Below are positions 41,359 through 50,164 of a DNA stretch of 50,164 nt, in pieces (positions within the stretch are counted from its first letter, which is position 1; the number at the start of each line of letters is the position of its first letter). Made by a program: the position numbers and the translations under genes. The stretch is taken from assembly GCF_016909185.1 (NCBI RefSeq), contig NZ_JAFBFH010000035.1, positions 1 to 50,164 of the forward strand. Direction: 5' to 3'. A model generated the notes under the pieces. That model worked only from the letters and a program-made list of their open reading frames with translations. It did no database searches and was not told where the DNA came from. This stretch comes from Siminovitchia thermophila (GTDB lineage: Bacteria > Bacillota > Bacilli > Bacillales > Bacillaceae_C).

Positions 41359-41709
41359 ATGCATGTCAAAAAAGGCGATAAAGTAATGATTATTACTGGA
41401 AAAGACAAAGGAAAAACAGGCACCGTGCTTGCCGCATTCCCTAAAAAGGAACGTGTACTTGTAGAAGGCGTCAACATTGTGAAAAAACACGCCAAACCTT
41501 CCCAAGACAATCCTCAAGGCGGGATCTTTGAAAAAGAAGCAGCAATCCATGTGTCTAACGTAATGGTCATTGATCCAAAAACGAATGAACCGACAAGAGT
41601 CGGCTATAAAAGAGTAACAATTAAAATGAAAGATGGCAGCGAAAAAGAAAAAAGTGTTCGTGTAGCCAAAAAATCAGGCGAAATATTAGATGACGTAAAA
41701 ACTGTTTAG
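41359..41709 (+). CDS. rplX: Ribosomal protein L24, with a C-terminal region insertion
   Basis: 50S assembly initiator. The 116-residue protein has the KOW motif ([25 protein letters not shown]) and [19 protein letters not shown]. Bacillus L24 is about 103 residues and passes from VGYK almost directly to [10 protein letters not shown]. Here about 12 extra residues ([13 protein letters not shown], ~86-98) lie between these blocks, and a short extra tail ends the protein. AAGGAGGTG precedes ATG 41359. Confidence 0.96.
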   Translation: MHVKKGDKVMIITGKDKGKTGTVLAAFPKKERVLVEGVNIVKKHAKPSQDNPQGGIFEKEAAIHVSNVMVIDPKTNEPTRVGYKRVTIKMKDGSEKEKSVRVAKKSGEILDDVKTV

Positions 41710-41727
41710 TGAAGGGAGGTACACGAC

Positions 41728-42267
41728 ATGAGCCGCCTAAAGGAAAAATTTCAAAAAGAAATCACTCCTGCTCTCATGAGCAAGTTTAACTATAAATCTG
41801 TAATGGAAGTACCTAAAATTGAAAAGATCGTTGTGAACATGGGTGTTGGCGATGCTGTTCAGAATGCAAAATTGCTCGATAACGCCGTTGAAGAATTGGC
41901 TTTGATCACAGGACAAAAGCCGGTTGTCACAAGAGCAAAAAAATCTATTGCGGGCTTCCGCCTACGGGAAGGCATGCCGATCGGCGCGAAGGTTACGCTT
42001 CGTGGCAAACGCATGTATGACTTTTTCGACAAACTCGTTTCCGTTTCGCTTCCGCGTGTACGCGACTTCCGTGGAATTTCCAAAAAAGCATTTGACGGAC
42101 GCGGCAACTATACATTAGGCATTAAAGAACAACTCATTTTCCCAGAAATTGATTACGATAAAGTCAGCAAAGTTCGTGGTATGGATATTGTGATCGTCAC
42201 TACGGCTAAAACGGACGAAGAAGCTCGTGAACTTCTTGCCGGATTCGGAATGCCGTTTCAAAAGTAA
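41728..42267 (+). CDS. rplE: Ribosomal protein L5
   Basis: Binds 5S rRNA and the P-site tRNA. The 179-residue protein contains [22 protein letters not shown], the loop [18 protein letters not shown] and the end [23 protein letters not shown] precedes the start. Confidence 0.98.
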   Translation: MSRLKEKFQKEITPALMSKFNYKSVMEVPKIEKIVVNMGVGDAVQNAKLLDNAVEELALITGQKPVVTRAKKSIAGFRLREGMPIGAKVTLRGKRMYDFFDKLVSVSLPRVRDFRGISKKAFDGRGNYTLGIKEQLIFPEIDYDKVSKVRGMDIVIVTTAKTDEEARELLAGFGMPFQK

Positions 42268-42276
42268 TCAAAATAA

Positions 42277-42477
<201 letters not shown>

Positions 42478-42506
42478 GACCGAAACTGGGAAGGAGGTAA
42501 ATATAA

Positions 42507-42905
42507 ATGGTAATGACTGATCCGATAGCAGATTTACTGACAAGAATTCGCAATGCGAATATGGTTCGTCACGAAACTTTGGAGGTTCCTGCTTCCAACA
42601 TCAAGAAAGAAATCGCAGAAATATTGAAAAAAGAAGGTTTCATTCGTGACGTTGAGTTTATAGAAGATAACAAGCAAGGTATCCTTCGCATTTTCCTTAA
42701 ATACGGAGCTAATAACGAGCGCGTTATTACCGGACTAAAACGCATCAGCAAACCAGGCCTTCGCGTATATGCAAAAGCGAATGAAGTGCCAAAAGTATTA
42801 AACGGCCTTGGAATTGCGATTGTTTCTACGTCTCAAGGCGTATTGTCCGATAAAGATGCGAGAGCAAAACAAGTTGGCGGCGAGGTACTCGCATACGTCT
42901 GGTAA
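42507..42905 (+). CDS. rpsH: Ribosomal protein S8
   Basis: Central-domain 30S protein. The 132-residue protein begins [23 protein letters not shown] and ends with the signature [34 protein letters not shown] 42513 is an alternative start two codons in. In E. coli, S8 regulates the spc operon; no matching mRNA site was recognised here. Confidence 0.97.
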   Translation: MVMTDPIADLLTRIRNANMVRHETLEVPASNIKKEIAEILKKEGFIRDVEFIEDNKQGILRIFLKYGANNERVITGLKRISKPGLRVYAKANEVPKVLNGLGIAIVSTSQGVLSDKDARAKQVGGEVLAYVW

Positions 42906-42933
42906 TTTCTCATACAAGAACGGAGGTGTAAAA

Positions 42934-43470
42934 ATGTCCCGTATTGGTAACAAACCAATTGAAATCCCTTCTGGCGTAACAGTGACAAAGGACGGAAATA
43001 AAGTTACTGTCAAAGGTCCAAAAGGTGAGCTTACAAATAACTTTCATTCCGAAATGAACATCAACATTGAAGATAATACGATCACGGTTTCCCGTCCATC
43101 TGATGCAAAAGACCATCGCTCCATGCACGGAACAACCCGTTCTTTGCTTGCGAACATGGTGGAAGGAGTATCAAAGGGCTTTGAAAAGTCGCTTGAACTG
43201 GTCGGAGTTGGATACCGTGCCCAAAAACAAGGTAAAAAGCTCGTATTAAACGTAGGTTATTCACATCCTGTTGAATTCAATCCGGAAGATGGCATCGAAA
43301 TTGATGTTCCATCCAACACAAAAGTAGTCGTTAAAGGTTACAATAAAGAAAGAGTAGGAGCCTTGGCTGCTGACATCCGTGCGGTACGCCCGCCTGAGCC
43401 GTACAAAGGCAAAGGTATTCGTTACGAAGGTGAATACGTCCGCCGCAAAGAAGGAAAAACAGGTAAATAA
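42934..43470 (+). CDS. rplF: Ribosomal protein L6
   Basis: 50S protein near the sarcin-ricin loop. From ATG 42934 the 178-residue protein reads [17 protein letters not shown] and ends [39 protein letters not shown] precedes the start; the longer in-frame extension lies inside rpsH. Confidence 0.98.
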   Translation: MSRIGNKPIEIPSGVTVTKDGNKVTVKGPKGELTNNFHSEMNINIEDNTITVSRPSDAKDHRSMHGTTRSLLANMVEGVSKGFEKSLELVGVGYRAQKQGKKLVLNVGYSHPVEFNPEDGIEIDVPSNTKVVVKGYNKERVGALAADIRAVRPPEPYKGKGIRYEGEYVRRKEGKTGK

Positions 43471-43500
43471 AGCCGCTAGGTACTGAAAGGAGTGACTCGC

Positions 43501-43863
43501 ATGATTACCAAGCTCGATAAGAATAAAGTACGCAAGAAAAGACATGCGCGTGTCCGTGTGAAATTAAGCGGTACAGCAGAGCGCCCGCGCTTAAGCGTGT
43601 ATCGTTCCAATAAAAATATTTATGCCCAATTGATCGATGATGAAAAGGGAGTAACAATTGCCAGTGCTTCTACGCAAGAAAAAGACCTCGGCCTCGAAGC
43701 GGCGGGTAACGTGGAAGCCGCGCAAAAAGTAGGAGAGCTCATTGCCAAACGCGCAGTTGAAAAGGGCATCAAGTCAGTCGTATTCGACCGCGGTGGTTAT
43801 TTGTACCATGGACGTGTAAAAGCATTGGCTGATTCTGCTCGTGAAAATGGCCTAGAATTCTAA
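43501..43863 (+). CDS. rplR: Ribosomal protein L18
   Basis: Binds 5S rRNA. The 120-residue protein has a basic N-terminus ([33 protein letters not shown]), [12 protein letters not shown] and the end [29 protein letters not shown] 43501 follows GAAAGGAGTGACTCGC; a GTG at 43492 in the same frame is too near the ribosome site. Confidence 0.97.
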   Translation: MITKLDKNKVRKKRHARVRVKLSGTAERPRLSVYRSNKNIYAQLIDDEKGVTIASASTQEKDLGLEAAGNVEAAQKVGELIAKRAVEKGIKSVVFDRGGYLYHGRVKALADSARENGLEF

Positions 43864-43884
43864 TTAAAAGGAGGGACGAACTAC

Positions 43885-44385
43885 ATGCGTCAAATTGATG
43901 CGAACAAACTTGATTTAGAAGAACGTGTAGTTACAGTAAACCGTGTCGCAAAAGTTGTGAAAGGTGGACGGCGCTTCCGCTTTACCGCGCTTGTTGTTGT
44001 CGGTGACAAAAATGGTCACGTTGGATTCGGTACTGGTAAAGCCCAGGAAGTTCCTGAAGCAATCCGCAAAGCGATCGAAGATGCGAAAAAGAATATGATC
44101 GAAGTGCCTCTCGTTGGTTCTACGATTCCACATGAAATTATCGGACGTTACGGCGGAGGACAAATTCTTCTCAAACCTGCCAACGAAGGTACGGGAGTAA
44201 TTGCCGGCGGACCGGTTCGTGCGGTATTAGAATTGTCCGGCATTGCTGATATCACTTCAAAATCTCTTGGTTCCAGCACGCCGATTAATATGGTTCGAGC
44301 AACAATCGAAGGAATTAAAAATCTAAAACGAGCTGAAGACGTAGCGAAGTTACGTAACAAATCAGTCGAAGAATTGTTAGGTTAA
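43885..44385 (+). CDS. rpsE: Ribosomal protein S5
   Basis: 30S fidelity protein. The 166-residue protein has the dsRNA-binding-like N-domain ([37 protein letters not shown]) and the C-domain with [29 protein letters not shown] precedes ATG 43885. Confidence 0.98.
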   Translation: MRQIDANKLDLEERVVTVNRVAKVVKGGRRFRFTALVVVGDKNGHVGFGTGKAQEVPEAIRKAIEDAKKNMIEVPLVGSTIPHEIIGRYGGGQILLKPANEGTGVIAGGPVRAVLELSGIADITSKSLGSSTPINMVRATIEGIKNLKRAEDVAKLRNKSVEELLG

Positions 44386-44398
44386 GGAGGGGAAGATC

Positions 44399-44581
44399 AT
44401 GGCTCAAAAATTAACAATCACCCTCACTCGCAGCTTGATCGGCCGTACGAAAGATCAGCGTGACACTGTCGAAGCGCTCGGTTTGCGCAAAATCAACCAA
44501 ACAGTAGAGCATAATGACAATCCGGCGATCAGGGGAATGATTAACAAAGTTTCCCATCTTGTAACGGTCAAAGAACAGTAA
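44399..44581 (+). CDS. rpmD: Ribosomal protein L30
   Basis: Small 50S protein. The 60-residue protein reads [57 protein letters not shown], the standard L30 pattern. AAGGAGGGG precedes the start. Confidence 0.97.
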   Translation: MAQKLTITLTRSLIGRTKDQRDTVEALGLRKINQTVEHNDNPAIRGMINKVSHLVTVKEQ

Positions 44582-44609
44582 GAGCAAAAGGAAGAAGGAG
44601 GTGTCCAGA

Positions 44610-45050
44610 ATGAAATTGCATGAGTTAAAACCTGCTGAAGGAGCCCGCAAAGAACGCAACCGGGTTGGGCGCGGAATTGGCTCTGGCAACGGAAAAACAG
44701 CCGGCAGAGGACATAAAGGACAAAATGCCCGTTCAGGCGGCGGAGTACGGCCGGGATTTGAGGGTGGCCAAACACCTTTATTCCAACGTTTACCAAAGCG
44801 CGGTTTCACAAATATTAACCGCAAGGAATATGCGATTGTGAATCTTGATGTACTCAATCGTTTCGAAGAAGGCACGGAAGTGACGCCGGAGCTCCTCATT
44901 GAAACAGGAGTCGTCCGCAACGAAAAGTCTGGAGTTAAAATCCTTGCAAAAGGCAATATCGAGAAAAAGTTGACTGTAAAAGCAAATAAATTCTCCTCTG
45001 CCGCCAAAGAAGCAATTGAAGCAGCAGGCGGTACTACTGAGGTGATTTAA
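44610..45050 (+). CDS. rplO: Ribosomal protein L15
   Basis: Late 50S assembly protein. The 146-residue protein starts [22 protein letters not shown] and has the glycine/arginine-rich stretch [31 protein letters not shown], then a globular C-domain ending ATEVI-like TTEVI. GAAGGAGGTG precedes ATG 44610. The stop overlaps the secY start by one base. Confidence 0.97.
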   Translation: MKLHELKPAEGARKERNRVGRGIGSGNGKTAGRGHKGQNARSGGGVRPGFEGGQTPLFQRLPKRGFTNINRKEYAIVNLDVLNRFEEGTEVTPELLIETGVVRNEKSGVKILAKGNIEKKLTVKANKFSSAAKEAIEAAGGTTEVI

Positions 45051-46342
45051 TGTTCCAGACAATCTCCAACCTGTTGCGTGTAAAGGATATTAGAAAAAAG
45101 ATCATTTTTACGCTGTTAATGCTGGTTGTGTTTCGAATCGGGGCTTTTATCCCCGTACCGAATGTAGATGCCGATGTGCTTAAATTGCAGGATCAGGCGA
45201 GTTTGTTTGGTTTCATGAATATTTTTGGTGGAGGTGCCCTTCAAAATTTCTCTATTTTTGCGATGGGCATTATGCCATATATTACAGCATCCATCATCGT
45301 GCAACTGTTGCAAATGGATGTTGTGCCAAAATTTACGGAGTGGTCCAAGCAAGGTGAAGTCGGGCGCCGTAAACTGGCACAATTCACCCGCTATTTCACC
45401 ATTGTATTAGCATTTATACAAGCAATAGGCATGTCTTTTGGCTTTAACCGAATGACACAGCTTCAACTGATAAAGGATCCTGGATTTGGCACGTATGTTA
45501 CGATTGCCGTCGTCCTGACAGCAGGAACAGCATTCCTGATGTGGCTGGGCGAGCAAATTACGGCAAATGGCGCCGGCAACGGAATTTCCATTCTTATTTT
45601 CGCCGGAATCGTCGCGGGCATTCCTAATGCAGTAAACCAGATCTATGCAACGCAATTTGAAGGTGCAGGAGAACAACTATTCATTCGAATTGTCGTCATG
45701 CTGCTTATCCTGCTCGCAGTCGTCGCAATCATTGTTGGCGTCGTATTTGTCCAGCAGGCATTGCGTAAAATTCCAATCCAATATGCAAAGCGCATGGATG
45801 GACGCAACCCTGTCGGCGGACAAAATACACATTTGCCGTTAAAGGTGAATGCCGCTGGAGTTATTCCAGTTATCTTCGCAAGCGCGTTTTTAGTAGCACC
45901 ACAAACAGTCGTGACATTTTTTGGTTCAGGTGATACGGCCAGTACGATCCAATCTTATTTTGATCATACAAAGCCTATCGGCATGACTATTTTTGTCGTT
46001 TTGATTATCGCCTTTACTTATTTTTACGCCTTTGTTCAGGTGAATCCGGAAAAAGTCTCCGAAAACCTGAAAAAGCAAGGCGGTTATATACCTGGTATAC
46101 GTCCAGGGAAAAATACGCAAGAATACCTGACGCGTGTACTATATAGACTGACATTTGTCGGAGCGCTGTTTCTTGCGGTGATTTCCATTCTGCCTGTATT
46201 TTTTATTAAATTTGCCGGCTTGCCGGAGGCAGCCCAAATCGGCGGTACAGGATTGCTCATTGTGGTCGGTGTTGCGCTTGAAACGATGAAACAACTGGAA
46301 GCTCAGCTAGTAAAGCGCCATTACAAAGGTTTCATTAAATAA
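45050..46342 (+). CDS. secY: SecY, preprotein translocase channel
   Basis: Membrane pore for secreted and membrane proteins. The 430-residue protein has ten predicted transmembrane helices, with the plug-containing first loop (NIFGGGALQNFSIFAMGIMPYITASIIVQLL), the GNGISILIFAGIV region and the cytosolic loop with conserved arginine (PGIRPG). It begins one base inside the rplO stop. Partners are SecE (15440) and SecG, not in this window. Confidence 0.97.
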   Translation: MFQTISNLLRVKDIRKKIIFTLLMLVVFRIGAFIPVPNVDADVLKLQDQASLFGFMNIFGGGALQNFSIFAMGIMPYITASIIVQLLQMDVVPKFTEWSKQGEVGRRKLAQFTRYFTIVLAFIQAIGMSFGFNRMTQLQLIKDPGFGTYVTIAVVLTAGTAFLMWLGEQITANGAGNGISILIFAGIVAGIPNAVNQIYATQFEGAGEQLFIRIVVMLLILLAVVAIIVGVVFVQQALRKIPIQYAKRMDGRNPVGGQNTHLPLKVNAAGVIPVIFASAFLVAPQTVVTFFGSGDTASTIQSYFDHTKPIGMTIFVVLIIAFTYFYAFVQVNPEKVSENLKKQGGYIPGIRPGKNTQEYLTRVLYRLTFVGALFLAVISILPVFFIKFAGLPEAAQIGGTGLLIVVGVALETMKQLEAQLVKRHYKGFIK

Positions 46343-46388
46343 CATGCGGGCGGTTAAGCCCGAGTGGTTGCAGAGGGGCGAGATTTGA

Positions 46389-47038
<650 letters not shown>

Positions 47039-47039
<1 letters not shown>

Positions 47040-47785
47040 TGATTATTACAAAAACACCCCGAGAAATTAAATTAATGAGAGAAGCCGGACGAATTGTTGC
47101 CATGACTCATCAAGAGTTGAAGAAGCATATTCAGCCTGGTATTACGACGAAACAATTAGATAGCATTGCTGAAAGCTTTATCAGGCAACAAGGTGCACAT
47201 CCTTCTTTTTTAGGCTATAACGGATTTAGCGGGAGCATCTGTGTTTCGGTCAACGAGGAGCTTGTCCATGGCATACCCGGAGACCGTGTTCTGAACGAGG
47301 GTGACATCGTCAGCCTGGACATTGGAGCCGAATATAGCGGGTACCACGGTGATTCGGCATGGACCTATGCAGTGGGCAAGATCGATGATGAAACGCAAAA
47401 GCTGCTCGATGTTACGGAAAAATCCCTCTATATGGGATTGGAACAAGCCAAGCCGGGCGCTCGTCTTTCAAATATTTCTCATGCGATACAAACATTTGTG
47501 GAAGCAGAAGGTTTTTCCATTGTCCGTGAGTATGTAGGGCATGGGATTGGTCAAAGCTTACATGAAGATCCGCAAATTCCCAATTATGGTCCACCTGATA
47601 AAGGACCGCGCTTGAAGCCCGGAATGGCACTGGCTATTGAGCCGATGGTCAATGCGGGGAGCCGCTATGTAAAGACGCTTCCGGACAATTGGACTGTCGT
47701 GACAGTTGACGGGAAAATGTGTGCGCATTTTGAACATACAATAGCCATTACGGAAACCGGTTTTGAGATTTTGACAAAACTGTGA
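47039..47785 (+). CDS. map: Methionine aminopeptidase, type I
   Basis: Removes N-terminal methionine from new proteins. The 248-residue protein has the two-metal ligands in [22 protein letters not shown] (two aspartates), the histidine in [12 protein letters not shown], and glutamates in AIEPMVN and FEHTIAITE. Length equals B. subtilis MapA. One-base overlap with adk. Confidence 0.97.
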
Positions 47786-47800
47786 GCGCAGGTGATCTCG

Positions 47801-48136
47801 TTGAAAGAGTCTGATTCGAATCCCCAAATAGGCCAGATTGTCCAGATCCAAAAAGGACGGGATGCGGGACAATACGCGGTTGTAATCCAGCGGTTGGATG
47901 ATAAGTTTGTATTCATCGCGGATGGGGAAAAAAGAAAATTTGACAGTCCCAAAAAGAAAAACATTCAACATCTTCAGTGCCAAGACTACATGAATGAAGA
48001 AGTACGCAGAAGCTTGTTGGAAACTGGGCGGGTCACCAATGGGAAGTTACGATGGGCTCTTGGAAAATTTGTGGAAGAAGTTTTGGAAGACTTAGAGAAG
48101 GGAGACGAGTTGGATGGCGAAAGAAGACGTCATTGA
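47801..48136 (+). CDS. KOW-domain RNA-binding protein (YbzG-like, L14e-type)
   Basis: Small protein conserved between map and infA in Bacillaceae; function unknown. The 111-residue protein contains a KOW motif ([32 protein letters not shown]) followed by basic and helical segments ([22 protein letters not shown]). TTG 47801 follows AGGTGATC, a perfect match to the 16S 3' end; GTG 47792 falls inside that site. It overlaps infA by 23 bp in another frame, which suggests coupling. Confidence 0.82.
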   Translation: MKESDSNPQIGQIVQIQKGRDAGQYAVVIQRLDDKFVFIADGEKRKFDSPKKKNIQHLQCQDYMNEEVRRSLLETGRVTNGKLRWALGKFVEEVLEDLEKGDELDGERRRH

Positions 48137-48332
48137 AGTTGAAGGCAAGGTAGTAGACACTTTGCCAAATGCCATGTTTAAGGTAGAATTAGAAAATGGC
48201 CATACGGTACTTGCGCATGTATCGGGTAAAATCCGTATGCACTTCATCCGTATTTTGCCTGGTGATAAAGTAACTGTAGAGCTTTCTCCATATGATTTGA
48301 CACGGGGAAGAATCACATACCGCTTTAAGTAG
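48114..48332 (+). CDS. infA: Translation initiation factor IF-1
   Basis: Blocks the A site during initiation. The 72-residue OB-fold protein reads [42 protein letters not shown] and ends [11 protein letters not shown]. Its start lies inside the end of the KOW gene; the ribosome site GAGAAGGGAGACGAG is in that gene. Confidence 0.98.
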   Translation: MAKEDVIEVEGKVVDTLPNAMFKVELENGHTVLAHVSGKIRMHFIRILPGDKVTVELSPYDLTRGRITYRFK

Positions 48333-48350
48333 TGCACTTCAGGCTGTTAA

Positions 48351-48479
<129 letters not shown>

Positions 48480-48497
48480 TAAGGAGGTGCAAAACTT

Positions 48498-48863
48498 ATG
48501 GCACGTATAGCCGGAGTGGACATTCCACGTGAAAAGCGCGTCGTTATTGCGCTCACATATATTTACGGTATCGGAAAAAATACAGCTATCGAAGTTCTCA
48601 AGGAAGCGGGTGTTTCCGAAGATACACGCGTTAGAGACTTGACGGATGACGAATTGGATAAAATCCGTAATATCGTTGACGGTTTAAAAGTTGAAGGAGA
48701 CCTTCGCCGTGAAGTGTCTTTAAACATTAAACGTTTGATGGAAATCGGCTCTTATCGGGGGCTTCGCCATCGCCGCGGACTGCCGGTGCGTGGACAAAAC
48801 ACGAAAAATAACGCACGGACTCGAAAAGGCCCTCGTAAAACTGTAGCGGGCAAGAAAAAATAA
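48498..48863 (+). CDS. rpsM: Ribosomal protein S13
   Basis: 30S head protein at the P-site and subunit bridge. The 121-residue protein has [30 protein letters not shown] and the basic C-terminus [37 protein letters not shown] precedes the start. Confidence 0.98.
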   Translation: MARIAGVDIPREKRVVIALTYIYGIGKNTAIEVLKEAGVSEDTRVRDLTDDELDKIRNIVDGLKVEGDLRREVSLNIKRLMEIGSYRGLRHRRGLPVRGQNTKNNARTRKGPRKTVAGKKK

Positions 48864-48870
48864 TAGGTAA

Positions 48871-49275
<405 letters not shown>

Positions 49276-49435
49276 TGAATTTGTATAAATTCGGTATTAC
49301 CTGTCTATAATGGGGTAATATATGAATTTATGGTTACATTCAATTTGTTCCTCATCAAGTTGTTGCACAGACAAATGTAGCATGGGGAATTTCGGGCCGC
49401 CGGAATTTCGACGTTTTGAAGGAGGGTATATGTGA
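49276..49435 (+). other. rpsK-rpoA gap: small hairpin and direct repeat
   Basis: ATTACC and GGTAAT form a short stem around 49298-49319. GGAATTTCG occurs twice with GGCCGCC between (about 49386-49410). A TATAAT hexamer lies near 49306 but with no good -35 at normal spacing. An ATGTGA minimal start-stop lies just before the rpoA start. I see no gene here. Confidence 0.45.
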
Positions 49436-50164
49436 ATGATCGAGATTGAAAAGCCGAAAATAGAAACGATTGAGATCAGCGATGATGCTAATTATGGAAA
49501 GTTCGTTGTCGAACCGCTTGAGCGTGGGTATGGTACAACATTGGGTAACTCCTTGCGTCGTATTCTATTATCCTCACTCCCAGGTGCAGCGATCACCTCG
49601 ATTCAGGTCGAAGGGGTACAGCATGAATTTTCAACCATAGAAGGTGTCGTCGAAGATGTTACCTCTATCATCCTTAATCTTAAGAAACTAGCTCTCAAGA
49701 TTTATTCTGACGAAGAAAAAACGTTGGAAATAGATGCACAAGGCGAAGGCGCAGTGAAAGCATCGGACATTATGCATGACAGTGATGTAGAAATACTAAA
49801 TCCGGATCTGCATATTGCCACATTAGCCGAAAACGGCAACTTTCGAGTTCGCATGACAGCCAAAAGAGGCCGCGGATATACGCCCGCTGATATGAACAAG
49901 CGCGATGATTTACCGATTGGCGTTATACCGATCGACTCAATTTATACACCTGTATCGCGCGTCAATTATCAAGTGGAAAACACACGTGTCGGCCAAATGA
50001 CAAACTTCGATAAGCTGTCATTGGATGTATGGACAAACGGAAGTATCAGTCCGGAAGAGGCTATTTCACTTGGAGCCAAAATTTTAACAGAGCATTTAAA
50101 TATTTTCGTTGGGTTGACGGACGAAGCCCAGCATGCTGAAATCATGGTCGAAAAAGAAGAAGAT
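49436..50164 (+). CDS. rpoA: RpoA, RNA polymerase alpha subunit, 5' part
   Basis: Scaffold for polymerase assembly. The visible 243 codons cover the N-terminal dimerisation domain: [43 protein letters not shown], the [16 protein letters not shown] segment and [22 protein letters not shown]. The C-terminal domain that contacts promoters and activators lies beyond the window edge. ATG 49436 follows AAGGAGGG. Confidence 0.97.
   Translation, partial: MIEIEKPKIETIEISDDANYGKFVVEPLERGYGTTLGNSLRRILLSSLPGAAITSIQVEGVQHEFSTIEGVVEDVTSIILNLKKLALKIYSDEEKTLEIDAQGEGAVKASDIMHDSDVEILNPDLHIATLAENGNFRVRMTAKRGRGYTPADMNKRDDLPIGVIPIDSIYTPVSRVNYQVENTRVGQMTNFDKLSLDVWTNGSISPEEAISLGAKILTEHLNIFVGLTDEAQHAEIMVEKEED

Noticed and set aside
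49430-49435. ATGTGA start-stop before rpoA as a regulatory upstream frame
   Set aside because: It is only a start codon plus a stop in another frame and overlaps the spacer after the rpoA ribosome site; chance occurrence is likely.

Overview
This window is the conserved clpC / sigH / RNA polymerase / ribosomal-protein supercluster of a low-GC Gram-positive bacterium of the Bacillaceae. The order ctsR-mcsA-mcsB-clpC-radA-yacL-ispD-ispF-gltX-cysE-cysS-mrnC-rlmB-rae1-sigH-rpmG-secE-nusG-rplK-A-J-L-ybxB-rpoB-rpoC-rplGB-rpsL-rpsG-fusA-tuf, followed by the S10-spc-alpha ribosomal operons, is the Bacillus subtilis order. Most proteins are close to their Bacillus counterparts along their full length. 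No genus or species can be fixed from the sequence alone.

Layout: (1) 1-95, the 3' tail of a 5S rRNA and its terminator, so an rRNA operon lies just upstream. (2) 176-4802, the CtsR-controlled protein quality-control operon ctsR-mcsA-mcsB-clpC, with a sigma-A promoter overlapped by a perfect CtsR operator. (3) 4871-14435, radA, yacL, the two isoprenoid genes, gltX, a cysteine T-box with cysE-cysS, and three RNA-processing genes. The diadenylate cyclase gene disA, normally between radA and yacL, is absent. (4) 14440-19572, sigH from its own promoter, then rpmG, secE, nusG and the L11/L1/L10/L12 genes, with several leader structures. (5) 19819-31912, rpoB, rpoC, rplGB, rpsL, rpsG, fusA and tuf. 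(6) 31985-35640, a lineage-specific insert between tuf and rpsJ. It holds a degraded mobile-element remnant and a minus-strand manganese-type ABC transporter (ATPase, permease, lipoprotein) with a likely MntR operator. (7) 35618-50164, the S10, spc and alpha ribosomal operons, including secY, adk, map, a KOW-domain gene, infA and rpmJ, ending inside rpoA.

Almost everything is essential housekeeping: protein quality control, tRNA charging, transcription, the ribosome and the secretion channel. The accessory signal is the insert between the str and S10 operons. Most of the remaining novelty is regulatory RNA: a cysteine T-box, an L10 leader, twin hairpins before rplK and rplA that may bind L1, a hairpin placed between the Shine-Dalgarno sequence and the start codon of nusG, and terminator-like hairpins before rpoB and rpsL. 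I see no wholly new protein system here. The best leads are the missing disA, the inserted metal transporter with its regulatory site, and the unexplained leader RNAs.
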